Assembly (NCBI GenBank): GCA_946414825.1 | Contig: CAMKQB010000001.1 | Coordinates: 1-62,866, forward strand | Direction: 5' to 3' | DNA: 62,866 bases | From: an uncultured Lachnospiraceae bacterium | GTDB taxonomy: Bacteria > Bacillota > Clostridia > Lachnospirales > Lachnospiraceae | Shown here: piece after piece, positions 54,194-61,982 of the stretch | How positions within the stretch are numbered: position 1 is the first letter of the stretch | Layout: each line of letters begins with the position of its first letter | Translations under genes and position numbers: made by a program | The notes under the pieces: model-generated | The model's input: only the letters and a program-made list of their open reading frames with translations | Database searches by the model: none | Told to the model about the DNA's origin: nothing

Positions 54194-55880
54194 ATTTTTT
54201 ATCCAGTTCCCTAATTATTTTTCTCATTTTCTCTCTTATATCCTCATTCAGAACCTCAACCTTCTCTGCATACTGAAGAGCCCAGTACACTATCATACTT
54301 GGGGACGTAACAACCTCCACAATATCATACTTACTGACATCCAGCTGGGTCCCCTCCACAATGTCAGGTACTTTATCTAGTTTTTTATAATTATCCCCAA
54401 ACCAATCATGGATAAATGTATAATCATTCTTTTTTATTTTAAGGAATACTCGTGTAGGAGAATCATACGCCATATTAAGATGCTCGGACATGTAGCGCTG
54501 CGGATCCCAACTGGAATTCGCTATAGGAAGTCCATCAAAATCACTGAGATTTATCGGAATAATCTCACCTTCATCATTTCGGATAATTTGTATATTAGAC
54601 ATTAGGTCTACCCTATAATGCCATATACGGCAATCGCCATCCTTGAGTCCTATACAATAATAATTGTCATGATACACTACCAAATGATAAGGACTTAGAC
54701 GATGAATATGATGGGATGCAGGAACCATCTCATGCTCCTCTGTGTATCGATTAAACCTAAAACTAATCTTACCCAGATTATTTATGGCTTCCTGTATCAA
54801 TCTTAGATTATCAGAGAGTTTACCCATATCCCCATCGTCTCTACCACAAAATCTACCGTGTATTGACCTCGGATTAAATAGCATATGCTCACCATCACTA
54901 AATGGCGTACTATAATGAACACTGGCTGTGCCAATCACCTTATTAACCAAAGTATTCTTTTCATCTTCAGACAGAATATCTGTGAGGCAGATGATTTCTA
55001 TCAGCTCATCCAGTTCCTTATTATCAAACAAATGTACATAGGACAGTCCACTTAACGTCGGAGCAGAATTCGGGTCTATTACCAGCGGATTATCTTTTCT
55101 CATCTTAAGCTTATCACTAAGATAGTTCTCCTTGTATCCATCGTATTTAATTCTATACTGTGAACTATTATCATCTGAATAAATACTTGGATTCAACTCT
55201 GAAATTATTTCCGCCAAGTTCTTATTGATTGTCCTATCACCTTTTAATTCGCCGCTATTCTTATGTCGTGCAGTGCGATATAATCTAAGCAGTCTTCTGA
55301 ATTCTTCTGTGGAGACTTTGTGTTCGTCATCCGTCATTAGCTTTAGAGTCTCAAGCATCTGCAATGCCACTCTCTCAGGACTGTAGTTACCTGGCTGCTC
55401 CTGAGCCTCTAATGATAACTCATCCGAAGATTCCTCATCAGCATAGTACCTCTCACAAAACTCCTTAGAAGACTTTTCATCCAGCAAAATTTCATCATCA
55501 CCATCCAGATAATGTCTCTCGATATTTTTATCTGTATCTTCTTGTCTCACTTCCCGTGGGATTCCTAATGGATTAAGAACGAAATCAAGCTGTTTATTCA
55601 TTCTTCCATTTATATCGTACCAAGCATAGGTTTTTAAGGACGCTCCACCTGGAGTATATCTTTTTACAGCATCAGCAAACCCCATCCAGCCCACTTGAAA
55701 TAAATCCTTCTCTATTTCTTTCCTGGAACTGAGATTCAGCTTATCCAATTTTTTCCGTGCCAATCTTTTGATATAATCCGTATATTCTAATGTCAGACTT
55801 TCCCAGGCTTTGTTATCGCCCTTTTTAGCCAGAATAATGAGTTCATTTATTTCTTTTTCAGACATTACCTTCTCAGACAT
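54186..55880 (-). CDS. Sigma-70 region 2 / winged-helix / WYL fusion regulator
   Basis: The 564-residue protein starts at the ATG at 55880, with GGAGGGG six bases upstream; the in-frame TTG at 55895 is part of that site. Residues about 12-100 match sigma-70 region 2 (AWESLTLEYTDYIKRLARKKL, KDLFQVGWMGFADAVKRYTP, SLKTYAWYDINGRMNKQL). About 185-235 look like a winged helix of WYL regulators (KVSTEEFRRLLRLY, DRTINKNLAEIISELN). About 355-440 are a WYL domain (LIQEAINNLGKISFRFNRY, YHLVVYHDNYYCIGLKDG, WHYRVDLMSNIQII), with YYC in place of WYL. The end resembles the WYL C-terminal extension (TRVFLKIKKN...VVTSPSMIVYWALQYAEKVEVL). No sigma region 4 is visible. It may steer RNA polymerase in response to a ligand such as nucleic acid; this is inferred. 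Confidence 0.87.
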   Translation of the reverse strand: MSEKVMSEKEINELIILAKKGDNKAWESLTLEYTDYIKRLARKKLDKLNLSSRKEIEKDLFQVGWMGFADAVKRYTPGGASLKTYAWYDINGRMNKQLDFVLNPLGIPREVRQEDTDKNIERHYLDGDDEILLDEKSSKEFCERYYADEESSDELSLEAQEQPGNYSPERVALQMLETLKLMTDDEHKVSTEEFRRLLRLYRTARHKNSGELKGDRTINKNLAEIISELNPSIYSDDNSSQYRIKYDGYKENYLSDKLKMRKDNPLVIDPNSAPTLSGLSYVHLFDNKELDELIEIICLTDILSEDEKNTLVNKVIGTASVHYSTPFSDGEHMLFNPRSIHGRFCGRDDGDMGKLSDNLRLIQEAINNLGKISFRFNRYTEEHEMVPASHHIHRLSPYHLVVYHDNYYCIGLKDGDCRIWHYRVDLMSNIQIIRNDEGEIIPINLSDFDGLPIANSSWDPQRYMSEHLNMAYDSPTRVFLKIKKNDYTFIHDWFGDNYKKLDKVPDIVEGTQLDVSKYDIVEVVTSPSMIVYWALQYAEKVEVLNEDIREKMRKIIRELDKKYD

Positions 55881-55899
55881 AACATCCCCCTCCAAAGCG

Positions 55900-55928
55900 A
55901 TTATGTGCTAACTATAAGCGCTTTTCAA
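55900..55928 (-). promoter_or_regulatory. Candidate promoter of the sigma-WYL gene
   Basis: TTGAAA (55923-55928) and CATAAT (55900-55905) are 17 bases apart on the minus strand. The implied leader is only about 13 bases, just enough for the ribosome site. Confidence 0.4.
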
Positions 55929-55930
55929 GT

Positions 55931-56245
55931 TCATTTTGTATTTTTCGGCAGTTTTGTTTTGTGTTTTTCGGATTTGAATACAAAACTATGGTTTACATGT
56001 ATCCCTATAACAAAGGTGCAAAGAATAATTACCACAAGCGCTGTAATGGCAACCTTTATAAAGAACTCCGCTGCCAGTGCAGCCGCAGTCTTGGGAGATT
56101 TCTTCTTATCGCCCACCCCAGACTTTTCTGTTTTTTTAACCTCTTCAACCCTATCAGTTACATCAGCCTTATTAGTTCTTTTAACTCTGTCAGTTACTTC
56201 AATCTCTTCAAGATTTTTAGTTTCCTCTTTTCCCTGATCCCTCAT
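55931..56245 (-). CDS. Small single-span membrane protein
   Basis: The 104-residue frame has a charged, Lys/Glu-rich cytoplasmic-type N-terminus (about 1-60), one hydrophobic helix (about 65-85, ITALVVIILCTFVIGIHV) and a basic tail. An AGGGG lies about 12 bases before the ATG. No family is recognised. It lies directly upstream of the sigma-WYL gene on the same strand, so it could be a membrane partner. Overlapping plus-strand frames lack ribosome sites. Confidence 0.55.
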   Translation of the reverse strand: MRDQGKEETKNLEEIEVTDRVKRTNKADVTDRVEEVKKTEKSGVGDKKKSPKTAAALAAEFFIKVAITALVVIILCTFVIGIHVNHSFVFKSEKHKTKLPKNTK

Positions 56246-56324
56246 ACTTTTGCAACCCCTGTTTACCTCTTTTAAAACTATATCTCTAACAGAACAAAAG
56301 CCGTCCGAGGCTTATCCCAGTAAC

Positions 56325-56362
56325 AAATAAAAGACAGTACTTCCATACTGCCTTTTATTTAT
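56325..56362 (-). terminator. Rho-independent terminator of murA
   Basis: On the minus strand AAATAAAAGGCAGTA pairs with TACTGTCTTTTATTT around TGGAAG, giving a stem that ends in T-rich sequence. A second weaker hairpin (AAGCC-TCGGAC-GGCTT) follows near 56300. Confidence 0.8.
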
Positions 56363-56372
56363 ATCCATATAT

Positions 56373-57692
56373 CTATAAGTTACTAGCCATTTCAAGCTTA
56401 TTTCTCTGTACATCCTGTTCAGTTTTTGCGAGCCTCATCATTCCGCCAAGAGATGAAACCTTTTCATCGAAATCCTCGTAACCTCTCTTGATATACTGAA
56501 TATCCTGTATAGTGCTTACACCGTTTGCTGAAAGAGCCGCTATTACAAGAGCCGCTCCCGCTCTCAGGTCGGATGCCTTAAGTGTTGCACCATTATACTT
56601 CTTAATTCCTGTTATTATAGCTGAGTTACCCTCAACTCTGATCTTTGCTCCCATTCGAGCCAGTTCAGCAACATATCTGAATCTGTTCTCGAAGATGCTC
56701 TCTGTTACAATACTTGTTCCATCTGCAAGAGCAAGTATCGCTGCCATCTGAGCCTGCATATCAGTAGGGAATCCCGGATATGGAAGAGTCTTGATATGAG
56801 TTGACTTCAGTATCCCGTCAGCCATTACTCTGACAGAATCATCATACTCAATTACATGCGCTCCCATTTCCACAAGCTTTGAAGAGATAGCCTCCAAATG
56901 CTTAGGGATAACATTCTTTATAAGTACATTTCCCCTTGTAGCCACTGTCATAGCCATAAAGGTTCCTGCTTCTATCTGATCAGGTATGATTGAATATTCT
57001 GCACCATGAAGCTTATCCACACCACGAACTCTGATAACATCAGTACCAGCACCCTTGATATTAGCGCCCATGGTATTAAGGAAGTTTGCCACATCAACTA
57101 TGTGTGGTTCCTTAGCTGCATTTTCAATAGTAGTCTTGCCCGGGCTCAGCGCTGCTGCCATCATTATGTTGATAGTCGCACCAACAGATACAGTATCAAG
57201 ATATATATGAGCTCCATGAAGCTCCTCTGCCTGAGCGATGATGCTTCCGCCTGAAACTATCTCAGTCTTTGCACCCAACTTCTCAAAGCCCTTGATATGA
57301 AGGTCGATAGGTCTTGAACCGATATCACAACCACCAGGGAGAGCAACATTTGCATATCTATGCTTTCCCAGAAGTGCACCTATCAGATAATAGGAAGCTC
57401 TGATCCTACGAATATATTCGTCATCTACAGGCTGTCCTTCACGTATACCCTTGCCGCAAATAACTACTGTATGCTTATCTAAATATTCAACCGATGCACC
57501 GATATTCTCGATTGCCTTCAGCAATGTACGAGTATCAGATACATATGGTACATTTTCAATTGTAACCTTATCATCTGTCATTACTGCCGCTGCCAAAATA
57601 CCTAATGCTGCATTTTTAGCACCAGCTATAACAACTTCGCCTTCGAGGCGTTTACCACCTCGTATGACGTACTGTTCTTCATTACTTGCCAT
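56373..57692 (-). CDS. murA: UDP-N-acetylglucosamine 1-carboxyvinyltransferase MurA
   Basis: It catalyses the first committed step of peptidoglycan synthesis, adding enolpyruvate to UDP-GlcNAc. The 439-residue protein shows GAKNAALGILAAAVMTD near the N-terminus, RASYYLIGALLG, the active Cys in PGGCDIGSRPID (about residue 119), TIENAAKEPHIVDVANFLN, and the C-terminal RAGAALVIAALSANG and RGYEDFDEKVSSLG. The catalytic Cys predicts fosfomycin sensitivity, since Asp would give resistance. Transcription starts from the strong promoter upstream. Confidence 0.97.
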   Translation of the reverse strand: MASNEEQYVIRGGKRLEGEVVIAGAKNAALGILAAAVMTDDKVTIENVPYVSDTRTLLKAIENIGASVEYLDKHTVVICGKGIREGQPVDDEYIRRIRASYYLIGALLGKHRYANVALPGGCDIGSRPIDLHIKGFEKLGAKTEIVSGGSIIAQAEELHGAHIYLDTVSVGATINIMMAAALSPGKTTIENAAKEPHIVDVANFLNTMGANIKGAGTDVIRVRGVDKLHGAEYSIIPDQIEAGTFMAMTVATRGNVLIKNVIPKHLEAISSKLVEMGAHVIEYDDSVRVMADGILKSTHIKTLPYPGFPTDMQAQMAAILALADGTSIVTESIFENRFRYVAELARMGAKIRVEGNSAIITGIKKYNGATLKASDLRAGAALVIAALSANGVSTIQDIQYIKRGYEDFDEKVSSLGGMMRLAKTEQDVQRNKLEMASNL

Positions 57693-57760
57693 GATAGAAT
57701 AGTCATCCTCGTCATTTATTTTAGTGCGTTAAAGTTCACATAACGCAATTTAACTCATAT

Positions 57761-57788
57761 ATTATACCATAAAATTTCTATTTGTAAA
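57761..57788 (-). promoter_or_regulatory. Strong promoter of murA
   Basis: TTTACA (57783-57788), 16 bases and TATAAT (57761-57766), with an extended -10 (TGG before TATAAT), on the minus strand. The leader contains a 7-bp hairpin TGCGTTA...TAACGCA (about 57724-57746). Confidence 0.78.
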
Positions 57789-57829
57789 GCAAAATGTTAC
57801 AAAAGTGTTACACAGCGTCTATTGTCTTG

Positions 57830-59500
57830 TTAACTCATTTCTGAGATATTGGCGATTATGCGCTTCTTTCCCACATAAACTAGCCTTATCATCACTCCTG
57901 TCAGTATCACAAACAGGATTATATAAAATGCCAAAATAGGGAGCTTCATAAGCTCGTATATGATAACTCCTAAGAGTATAACAACCATTGAAAGGACCAT
58001 CATTACTGCCATGTTGAAAAATGTATTCAGATTTCCTCTGAGGGCGCTATATTCATCATCCCATTCAACATAAGGTGCCGAGCTATCCATCCACATTCCG
58101 ATAACAATCGAAATCACATGCGCCAGCAGGCTCGTAAGGATAAAGTATATGCACATATAAACCGGCGTTCCCATATATAAACTAATGATGATATCTGTCA
58201 GCACAAGGCTTGGGAATGTAAAAATCAGACTAAGCGTTGCCTTGGCATAAACCTGTGTCTCATAAGGAACAGGTATATATTTGATCAGACTCAGATGTTG
58301 TCCTTCTCTCGTAAACGCTGTGGATGCCAGGGAGTTAAGCGCTGTTGCGATAAATGCTATCCCCAGCACTACCATGAGCAGAATCATTTCCGCTCTCTCC
58401 TTACCCTCTCCATACATCGCGATAAATTCGGATATGAAGCCCTTATTCTTATTAAAATGAAATAGGAGAAATGCCCCCACCGGCCAGAGAACATTTATAT
58501 ATGCACAGTTTCCAGAGAAAGCCTTCGTTCTGAGTATTACTCTCAGTTCCTTCATAAAGCTTGCACGGAACTGTGAATCCATGCTGATGTCACGCGTCTT
58601 TATTTCCGCTTTCTTAGACGAACCAAGTGACGCTGCTGTATAGAGACCTCTCTGATACAGTGCCTTTCCTACGAAATACAGAACTGCAACCAGTACAACA
58701 TTTCCAAGGAGATATAGAAGGAGCCACAGAATGCTTCCCTTGCTTATGGCATTTGACAGCCATGGAACCGGGAAGAAAATAATGTTCAGCGTCTTGAGGA
58801 AGAGGTTGCTGCCACTTCCAAGTGACTCCACATAGTTCTCCATATTTATATCGCCGATTCCTCTTAATGAAAGGAGGAATAGCAGTGCAAATAACATAAG
58901 AAATATTGTCGATATTCTGTAGAATATCTTCGTATCCTTAACTCCGCTTAGCACTGCCATCAGTATCACACTGAAAATAGCGCAGTATATCATCGGTACG
59001 AGCGGAATAAGAAGAACTCCTACTATTGAAGAAATAATGGAAATCGGATTCAACGCTTCCGACAGTCCCAGATTTCTTCCGACTGCGATGAAATATCCTA
59101 CAAAAACTGCAACGAGTATCATGAATTCCATGACACTCTCTGCAAAATAAGCATAGGTGAACTTCGCCATCATGAGATGATGACTAAGAATAGGAAGAGT
59201 AACAAAATGTTCTCTATCCGATGAGAAAAAGAGAATACTGAAAATAACCAGTATTCCAAATATCATAGAAAAGGCGGACAGTATCTGCATTTCAAATAGC
59301 ATACCACCGCCAGGATTTTCAACTTCGATGAGGGCCTCTGTCATAACATAGCTAATGAATCCCACAATAGCAGTACATGGGATCATGATTCCGAGCACAG
59401 CAATAAGAGCCAGCACCTTGTAGCCTGTCTTCTCCGGCAGCTGCATCTCAGAATTCTTCGACAGTATTCCGGTCAGAGTTTTAATACCACTTATATCCAA
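57830..59500 (-). CDS. ABC exporter permease
   Basis: The 556-residue protein has about 12 membrane helices in two halves separated by a soluble segment (about 290-345). No substrate-specific motif is recognised; it resembles the putative exporter permeases that pair with single ATPases. I start it at a TTG at 59498-59500 because GGAGG lies 6 bases before it. The longer frame to 59530 also uses TTG, has no ribosome site and runs into the dispersed repeat. The ATPase gene precedes it. Confidence 0.86.
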   Translation of the reverse strand: MDISGIKTLTGILSKNSEMQLPEKTGYKVLALIAVLGIMIPCTAIVGFISYVMTEALIEVENPGGGMLFEMQILSAFSMIFGILVIFSILFFSSDREHFVTLPILSHHLMMAKFTYAYFAESVMEFMILVAVFVGYFIAVGRNLGLSEALNPISIISSIVGVLLIPLVPMIYCAIFSVILMAVLSGVKDTKIFYRISTIFLMLFALLFLLSLRGIGDINMENYVESLGSGSNLFLKTLNIIFFPVPWLSNAISKGSILWLLLYLLGNVVLVAVLYFVGKALYQRGLYTAASLGSSKKAEIKTRDISMDSQFRASFMKELRVILRTKAFSGNCAYINVLWPVGAFLLFHFNKNKGFISEFIAMYGEGKERAEMILLMVVLGIAFIATALNSLASTAFTREGQHLSLIKYIPVPYETQVYAKATLSLIFTFPSLVLTDIIISLYMGTPVYMCIYFILTSLLAHVISIVIGMWMDSSAPYVEWDDEYSALRGNLNTFFNMAVMMVLSMVVILLGVIIYELMKLPILAFYIILFVILTGVMIRLVYVGKKRIIANISEMS

Positions 59501-59515
59501 TATATACCTCCAAAA

Positions 59516-59544
59516 AGATTCTTTGCCCAAGGCTCAGAATGGCA
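59516..59544. repeat. Dispersed intergenic repeat, diverged copy 3
   Basis: AGATTCTTTGCCCAAGGCTC followed by AGAATGGCAC. The core hairpin arms ATTCT and AGAAT are kept, but the middle is changed to TTTGCCCAAGGCTC. It lies between the ABC ATPase and permease genes. Confidence 0.55.
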
Positions 59545-59555
59545 CCACATTAACG

Positions 59556-60296
59556 TTACTGCTTAGCTTCTTCCACAGTTTTTCCAACCATTTCGATGAA
59601 TATAGCTTCAAGGTCCATTCCAGGGTGCATTTTCTGCAGATCCTCGACAGTTCCTTGATACAGATTCTTTCCGTGATTGATGATCATGATACGGTCACAG
59701 AGTTTCTCTGCAACCTCAAGAACATGAGTAGAGAAAAGTACAGCATTCCCCTTTGCCGCATGTTCCTTCATCATTTGTTTAAGTTCGTAAGCAGCAGTTG
59801 GATCCAGTCCGGTCATTGGTTCATCCAGTATCCAGGCTGGAGGATTGTGGATGAGTGCCGCAATAACCATAGTCTTCTGGCGCATACCATGGGAATACTC
59901 TTTCATAGGTCTGCCCAAAGAATCCTTTATTCCAAATCTTTCTGCGAGATCATTTATTCTGTCCTCTCTCGCATCCAGTGGAACCTTGTATAGATTGGCA
60001 ATGTAATTGATATATTCTATTCCAGTCAACTGAAGCAGTATGTCCGGATTATCCGCAACATACGCAAAGCTTTCCTTTGCCTGAATAGGCTCCTTAACTA
60101 TGTCATGTCCATTGATCACTGCACTACCCTCGGTAGGCTTAAGAATGCCTGTAAGCATCTTGATTGCGGTTGTTTTACCCGCTCCATTTGGGCCGGCGAA
60201 ACCAACTATTTCGCCCGGTTTTATCTCAAATGACAGATTATCTACTGCCTTAAAATCTTTGCCGTATACCATCGACAGATTATTTGCTTTTATCAT
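59556..60296 (-). CDS. ABC transporter ATP-binding protein
   Basis: The 246-residue nucleotide-binding subunit shows Walker A GPNGAGKTT (about residues 35-43), a Q-loop region (YVADNPDILLQL, without the usual Gln), the signature YSHGMRQK, Walker B AWILDEPMTGLDP and the switch STHVLEVAE. It powers the permease encoded downstream. AGGAG precedes the ATG. The upstream gap to pyrI is filled by a row of hairpins. Confidence 0.93.
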   Translation of the reverse strand: MIKANNLSMVYGKDFKAVDNLSFEIKPGEIVGFAGPNGAGKTTAIKMLTGILKPTEGSAVINGHDIVKEPIQAKESFAYVADNPDILLQLTGIEYINYIANLYKVPLDAREDRINDLAERFGIKDSLGRPMKEYSHGMRQKTMVIAALIHNPPAWILDEPMTGLDPTAAYELKQMMKEHAAKGNAVLFSTHVLEVAEKLCDRIMIINHGKNLYQGTVEDLQKMHPGMDLEAIFIEMVGKTVEEAKQ

Positions 60297-60336
60297 GTGT
60301 AACTCCTAAATAACTAAATACCTAAACACCTTTTAG

Positions 60337-60471
60337 GACCGAGCCCTATTTCGTGCCATATATGCTTCGCATGTATGCAAGCCTTTCTTCGAAAGCCTTG
60401 GTTCTGCTTCGCAGAACGCATCCGTCTTCGACGGAGCCTCGGTCATAAACTGTCGTTTATGACCGAGCCCT
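60337..60471. repeat. Array of five hairpins bounded by 11-bp direct repeats
   Basis: GACCGAGCCCT occurs at 60337-60347 and 60461-60471. Between them lie ATGC-TTC-GCAT (60362-60372), CTTTC-TTC-GAAAG (60383-60395), GTTCTGC-TTC-GCAGAAC (60401-60417), TCCGTC-TTC-GACGGA (60421-60435) and a 13-bp stem (60438-60467) with loop TGTC. The last stem covers the final codons and stop of pyrI. The first four share a TTC loop. It looks like a mobile palindromic repeat. Confidence 0.8.
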
Positions 60472-60879
60472 GTCTTCACAATATATGCATCTATAGATTC
60501 TGTTCTTCTCGTCTGTCAGGTTGAATATATGAGGGATGTTAGGTTCGATGGCTGTTATGCATCTAGGATTCTTGCACTTCTGGATATTTACCAGCCTCTT
60601 AGGTAGAGCAACCTTCTTCTTCTCTACCGTTACTCCGTCCTTAATAATACATACGGTTACACCCGGATCGATATATCCTATAACATCCAGATTGATATCG
60701 TATTCATCCTTATCAACCTTGATGATATCCTTCTTGCCCATTTTCTGAGATTTAACATTCTGCATCATTGCTACACTGCAATCCAGCTTATCCAGGCCAA
60801 GGTCGTAGTAGAGACGCATGGCATTTCCAGCAGTGATATGATCCAGCACTATTCCATTCTGTATACTATCTATTTTCAT
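60457..60879 (-). CDS. pyrI: Aspartate carbamoyltransferase regulatory subunit
   Basis: It binds nucleotides and regulates the PyrB catalytic trimers. The 140-residue protein has an N-terminal allosteric domain (IVLDHITAGNAMRLYYDLGL) and a C-terminal zinc domain with four Cys (CKNPRC and CIYC). The last residues EDRARS overlap the hairpin array, so the native end may have been changed by that repeat. AAAGGA precedes the ATG. pyrB lies 60 bases upstream. Confidence 0.95.
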   Translation of the reverse strand: MKIDSIQNGIVLDHITAGNAMRLYYDLGLDKLDCSVAMMQNVKSQKMGKKDIIKVDKDEYDINLDVIGYIDPGVTVCIIKDGVTVEKKKVALPKRLVNIQKCKNPRCITAIEPNIPHIFNLTDEKNRIYRCIYCEDRARS

Positions 60880-60939
60880 AGTTTATCCTTTCGTGAGTTA
60901 TTTTATTACACCTCATCCGTCAGTTGCTTAATCCCGCAT

Positions 60940-61857
60940 TTAAACATCCAGTCCGATGAGACGGCTTATCAGAGCCATTCTGACAAACTTGCCATACTTA
61001 ACCTGGCGGAAGTAGCAGGCTCTAGGATCATCATCTACAGATGGTGATATTTCATTTACCCTAGGAAGTGGGTGGAGGATTATCATATCATCCTTAGCCA
61101 GCTGCATTTTCTTCTTATCTAAGATGTAAGTATCCTTCAGTCGTACATAGTCTGCCTCGTTGAAGAATCTCTCCCTCTGAACTCTGGTCATATAGAGCAT
61201 ATCCAGCTGACCAATGCTTTCCTCAAGAGATGTAACCTCTTCATACTCCAGTCCGGCAGGCTCAATAACCTCAGATATAATGTAGTCCGGAACCCTCAGC
61301 TCCTTAGGAGATATAAGTATGAACTTGATTCCCTTATATCTTGAAAGCGCCTTTATAAGACTGTGTACCGTACGCCCAAACTTAAGGTCGCCGCACATTC
61401 CTACAACCATATTGTCCAGACGTCCCTTCTCCTTCTTAATGGTCAAAAGATCTGTAAGGGTCTGTGTCGGATGATTGTGACCACCATCTCCTGCATTTAT
61501 GATTGGAACAGGTGATGCCATAGATGCCAGCATAGGAGCACCTTCATTAGGATGTCTCATAGCTATTACGTCAGCAAAACAGCCTACTGTTCTGACAGTA
61601 TCCTCTACGCTTTCGCCCTTCGATACTGAAGAATCAGTTGCCGATGAGAAGCCTATAACATTTCCGCCAAGATCCAGCATAGCTGATTCGAAGCTCAGTC
61701 TGGTTCTGGTAGAAGGCTCATAGAACAGGGTTGCTATCTTCTTACCCTTCGCTGCCTCTGCGTACTTTTCAGGATTCTCTATCATCTTTTCACCCAGTTC
61801 CAGAATGTCATCCAGCTCCTCCAGTGATAAGTCCATTGGGTCTATCAGATGTTTCAT
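60940..61857 (-). CDS. pyrB: Aspartate carbamoyltransferase catalytic subunit
   Basis: It makes N-carbamoyl-L-aspartate, the second step of pyrimidine synthesis. The 305-residue protein shows [13 protein letters not shown] (carbamoyl phosphate loop), [26 protein letters not shown] and [22 protein letters not shown]. It pairs with pyrI to form a regulated holoenzyme. A dispersed repeat lies just upstream. Confidence 0.97.
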   Translation of the reverse strand: MKHLIDPMDLSLEELDDILELGEKMIENPEKYAEAAKGKKIATLFYEPSTRTRLSFESAMLDLGGNVIGFSSATDSSVSKGESVEDTVRTVGCFADVIAMRHPNEGAPMLASMASPVPIINAGDGGHNHPTQTLTDLLTIKKEKGRLDNMVVGMCGDLKFGRTVHSLIKALSRYKGIKFILISPKELRVPDYIISEVIEPAGLEYEEVTSLEESIGQLDMLYMTRVQRERFFNEADYVRLKDTYILDKKKMQLAKDDMIILHPLPRVNEISPSVDDDPRACYFRQVKYGKFVRMALISRLIGLDV

Positions 61858-61880
61858 TACAATTCTCCTCTCCTTATGTA

Positions 61881-61906
61881 AGATTCTTCGCTTTGCTCAG
61901 AATGAC
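61881..61906. repeat. Dispersed intergenic repeat, copy 4
   Basis: AGATTCTTCGCTTTGCTCAG followed by AATGAC. It differs from copy 2 at one position. It lies upstream of pyrB. Confidence 0.75.
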
Positions 61907-61944
61907 TACCATCTATAGAATGTCATTTTCAGAATCTCTAAGTA

Positions 61945-61978
61945 TATGAATAGAGACGTGTGAGAATCACACGTCTCA
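61945..61978 (-). terminator. Terminator-like hairpin after the carbamoyltransferase-like gene
   Basis: GAGACGTGTGA / TCACACGTCTC form a perfect 11-bp stem with a 3-base loop, directly after the stop at 61983. The following minus-strand run TATTCATATAC is only weakly T-rich. Confidence 0.75.
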
Positions 61979-61982
61979 TAGA

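Noticed and set aside
55905..56275. Plus-strand frames of about 105-110 codons over the small membrane protein
   Set aside because: They lack ribosome sites and run against the direction of all neighbours; the minus-strand frame has a membrane helix and a plausible start.
59501..59530. Longer TTG start of the ABC permease
   Set aside because: It has no ribosome site and reads into the dispersed repeat; GGAGG points to the TTG at 59500.
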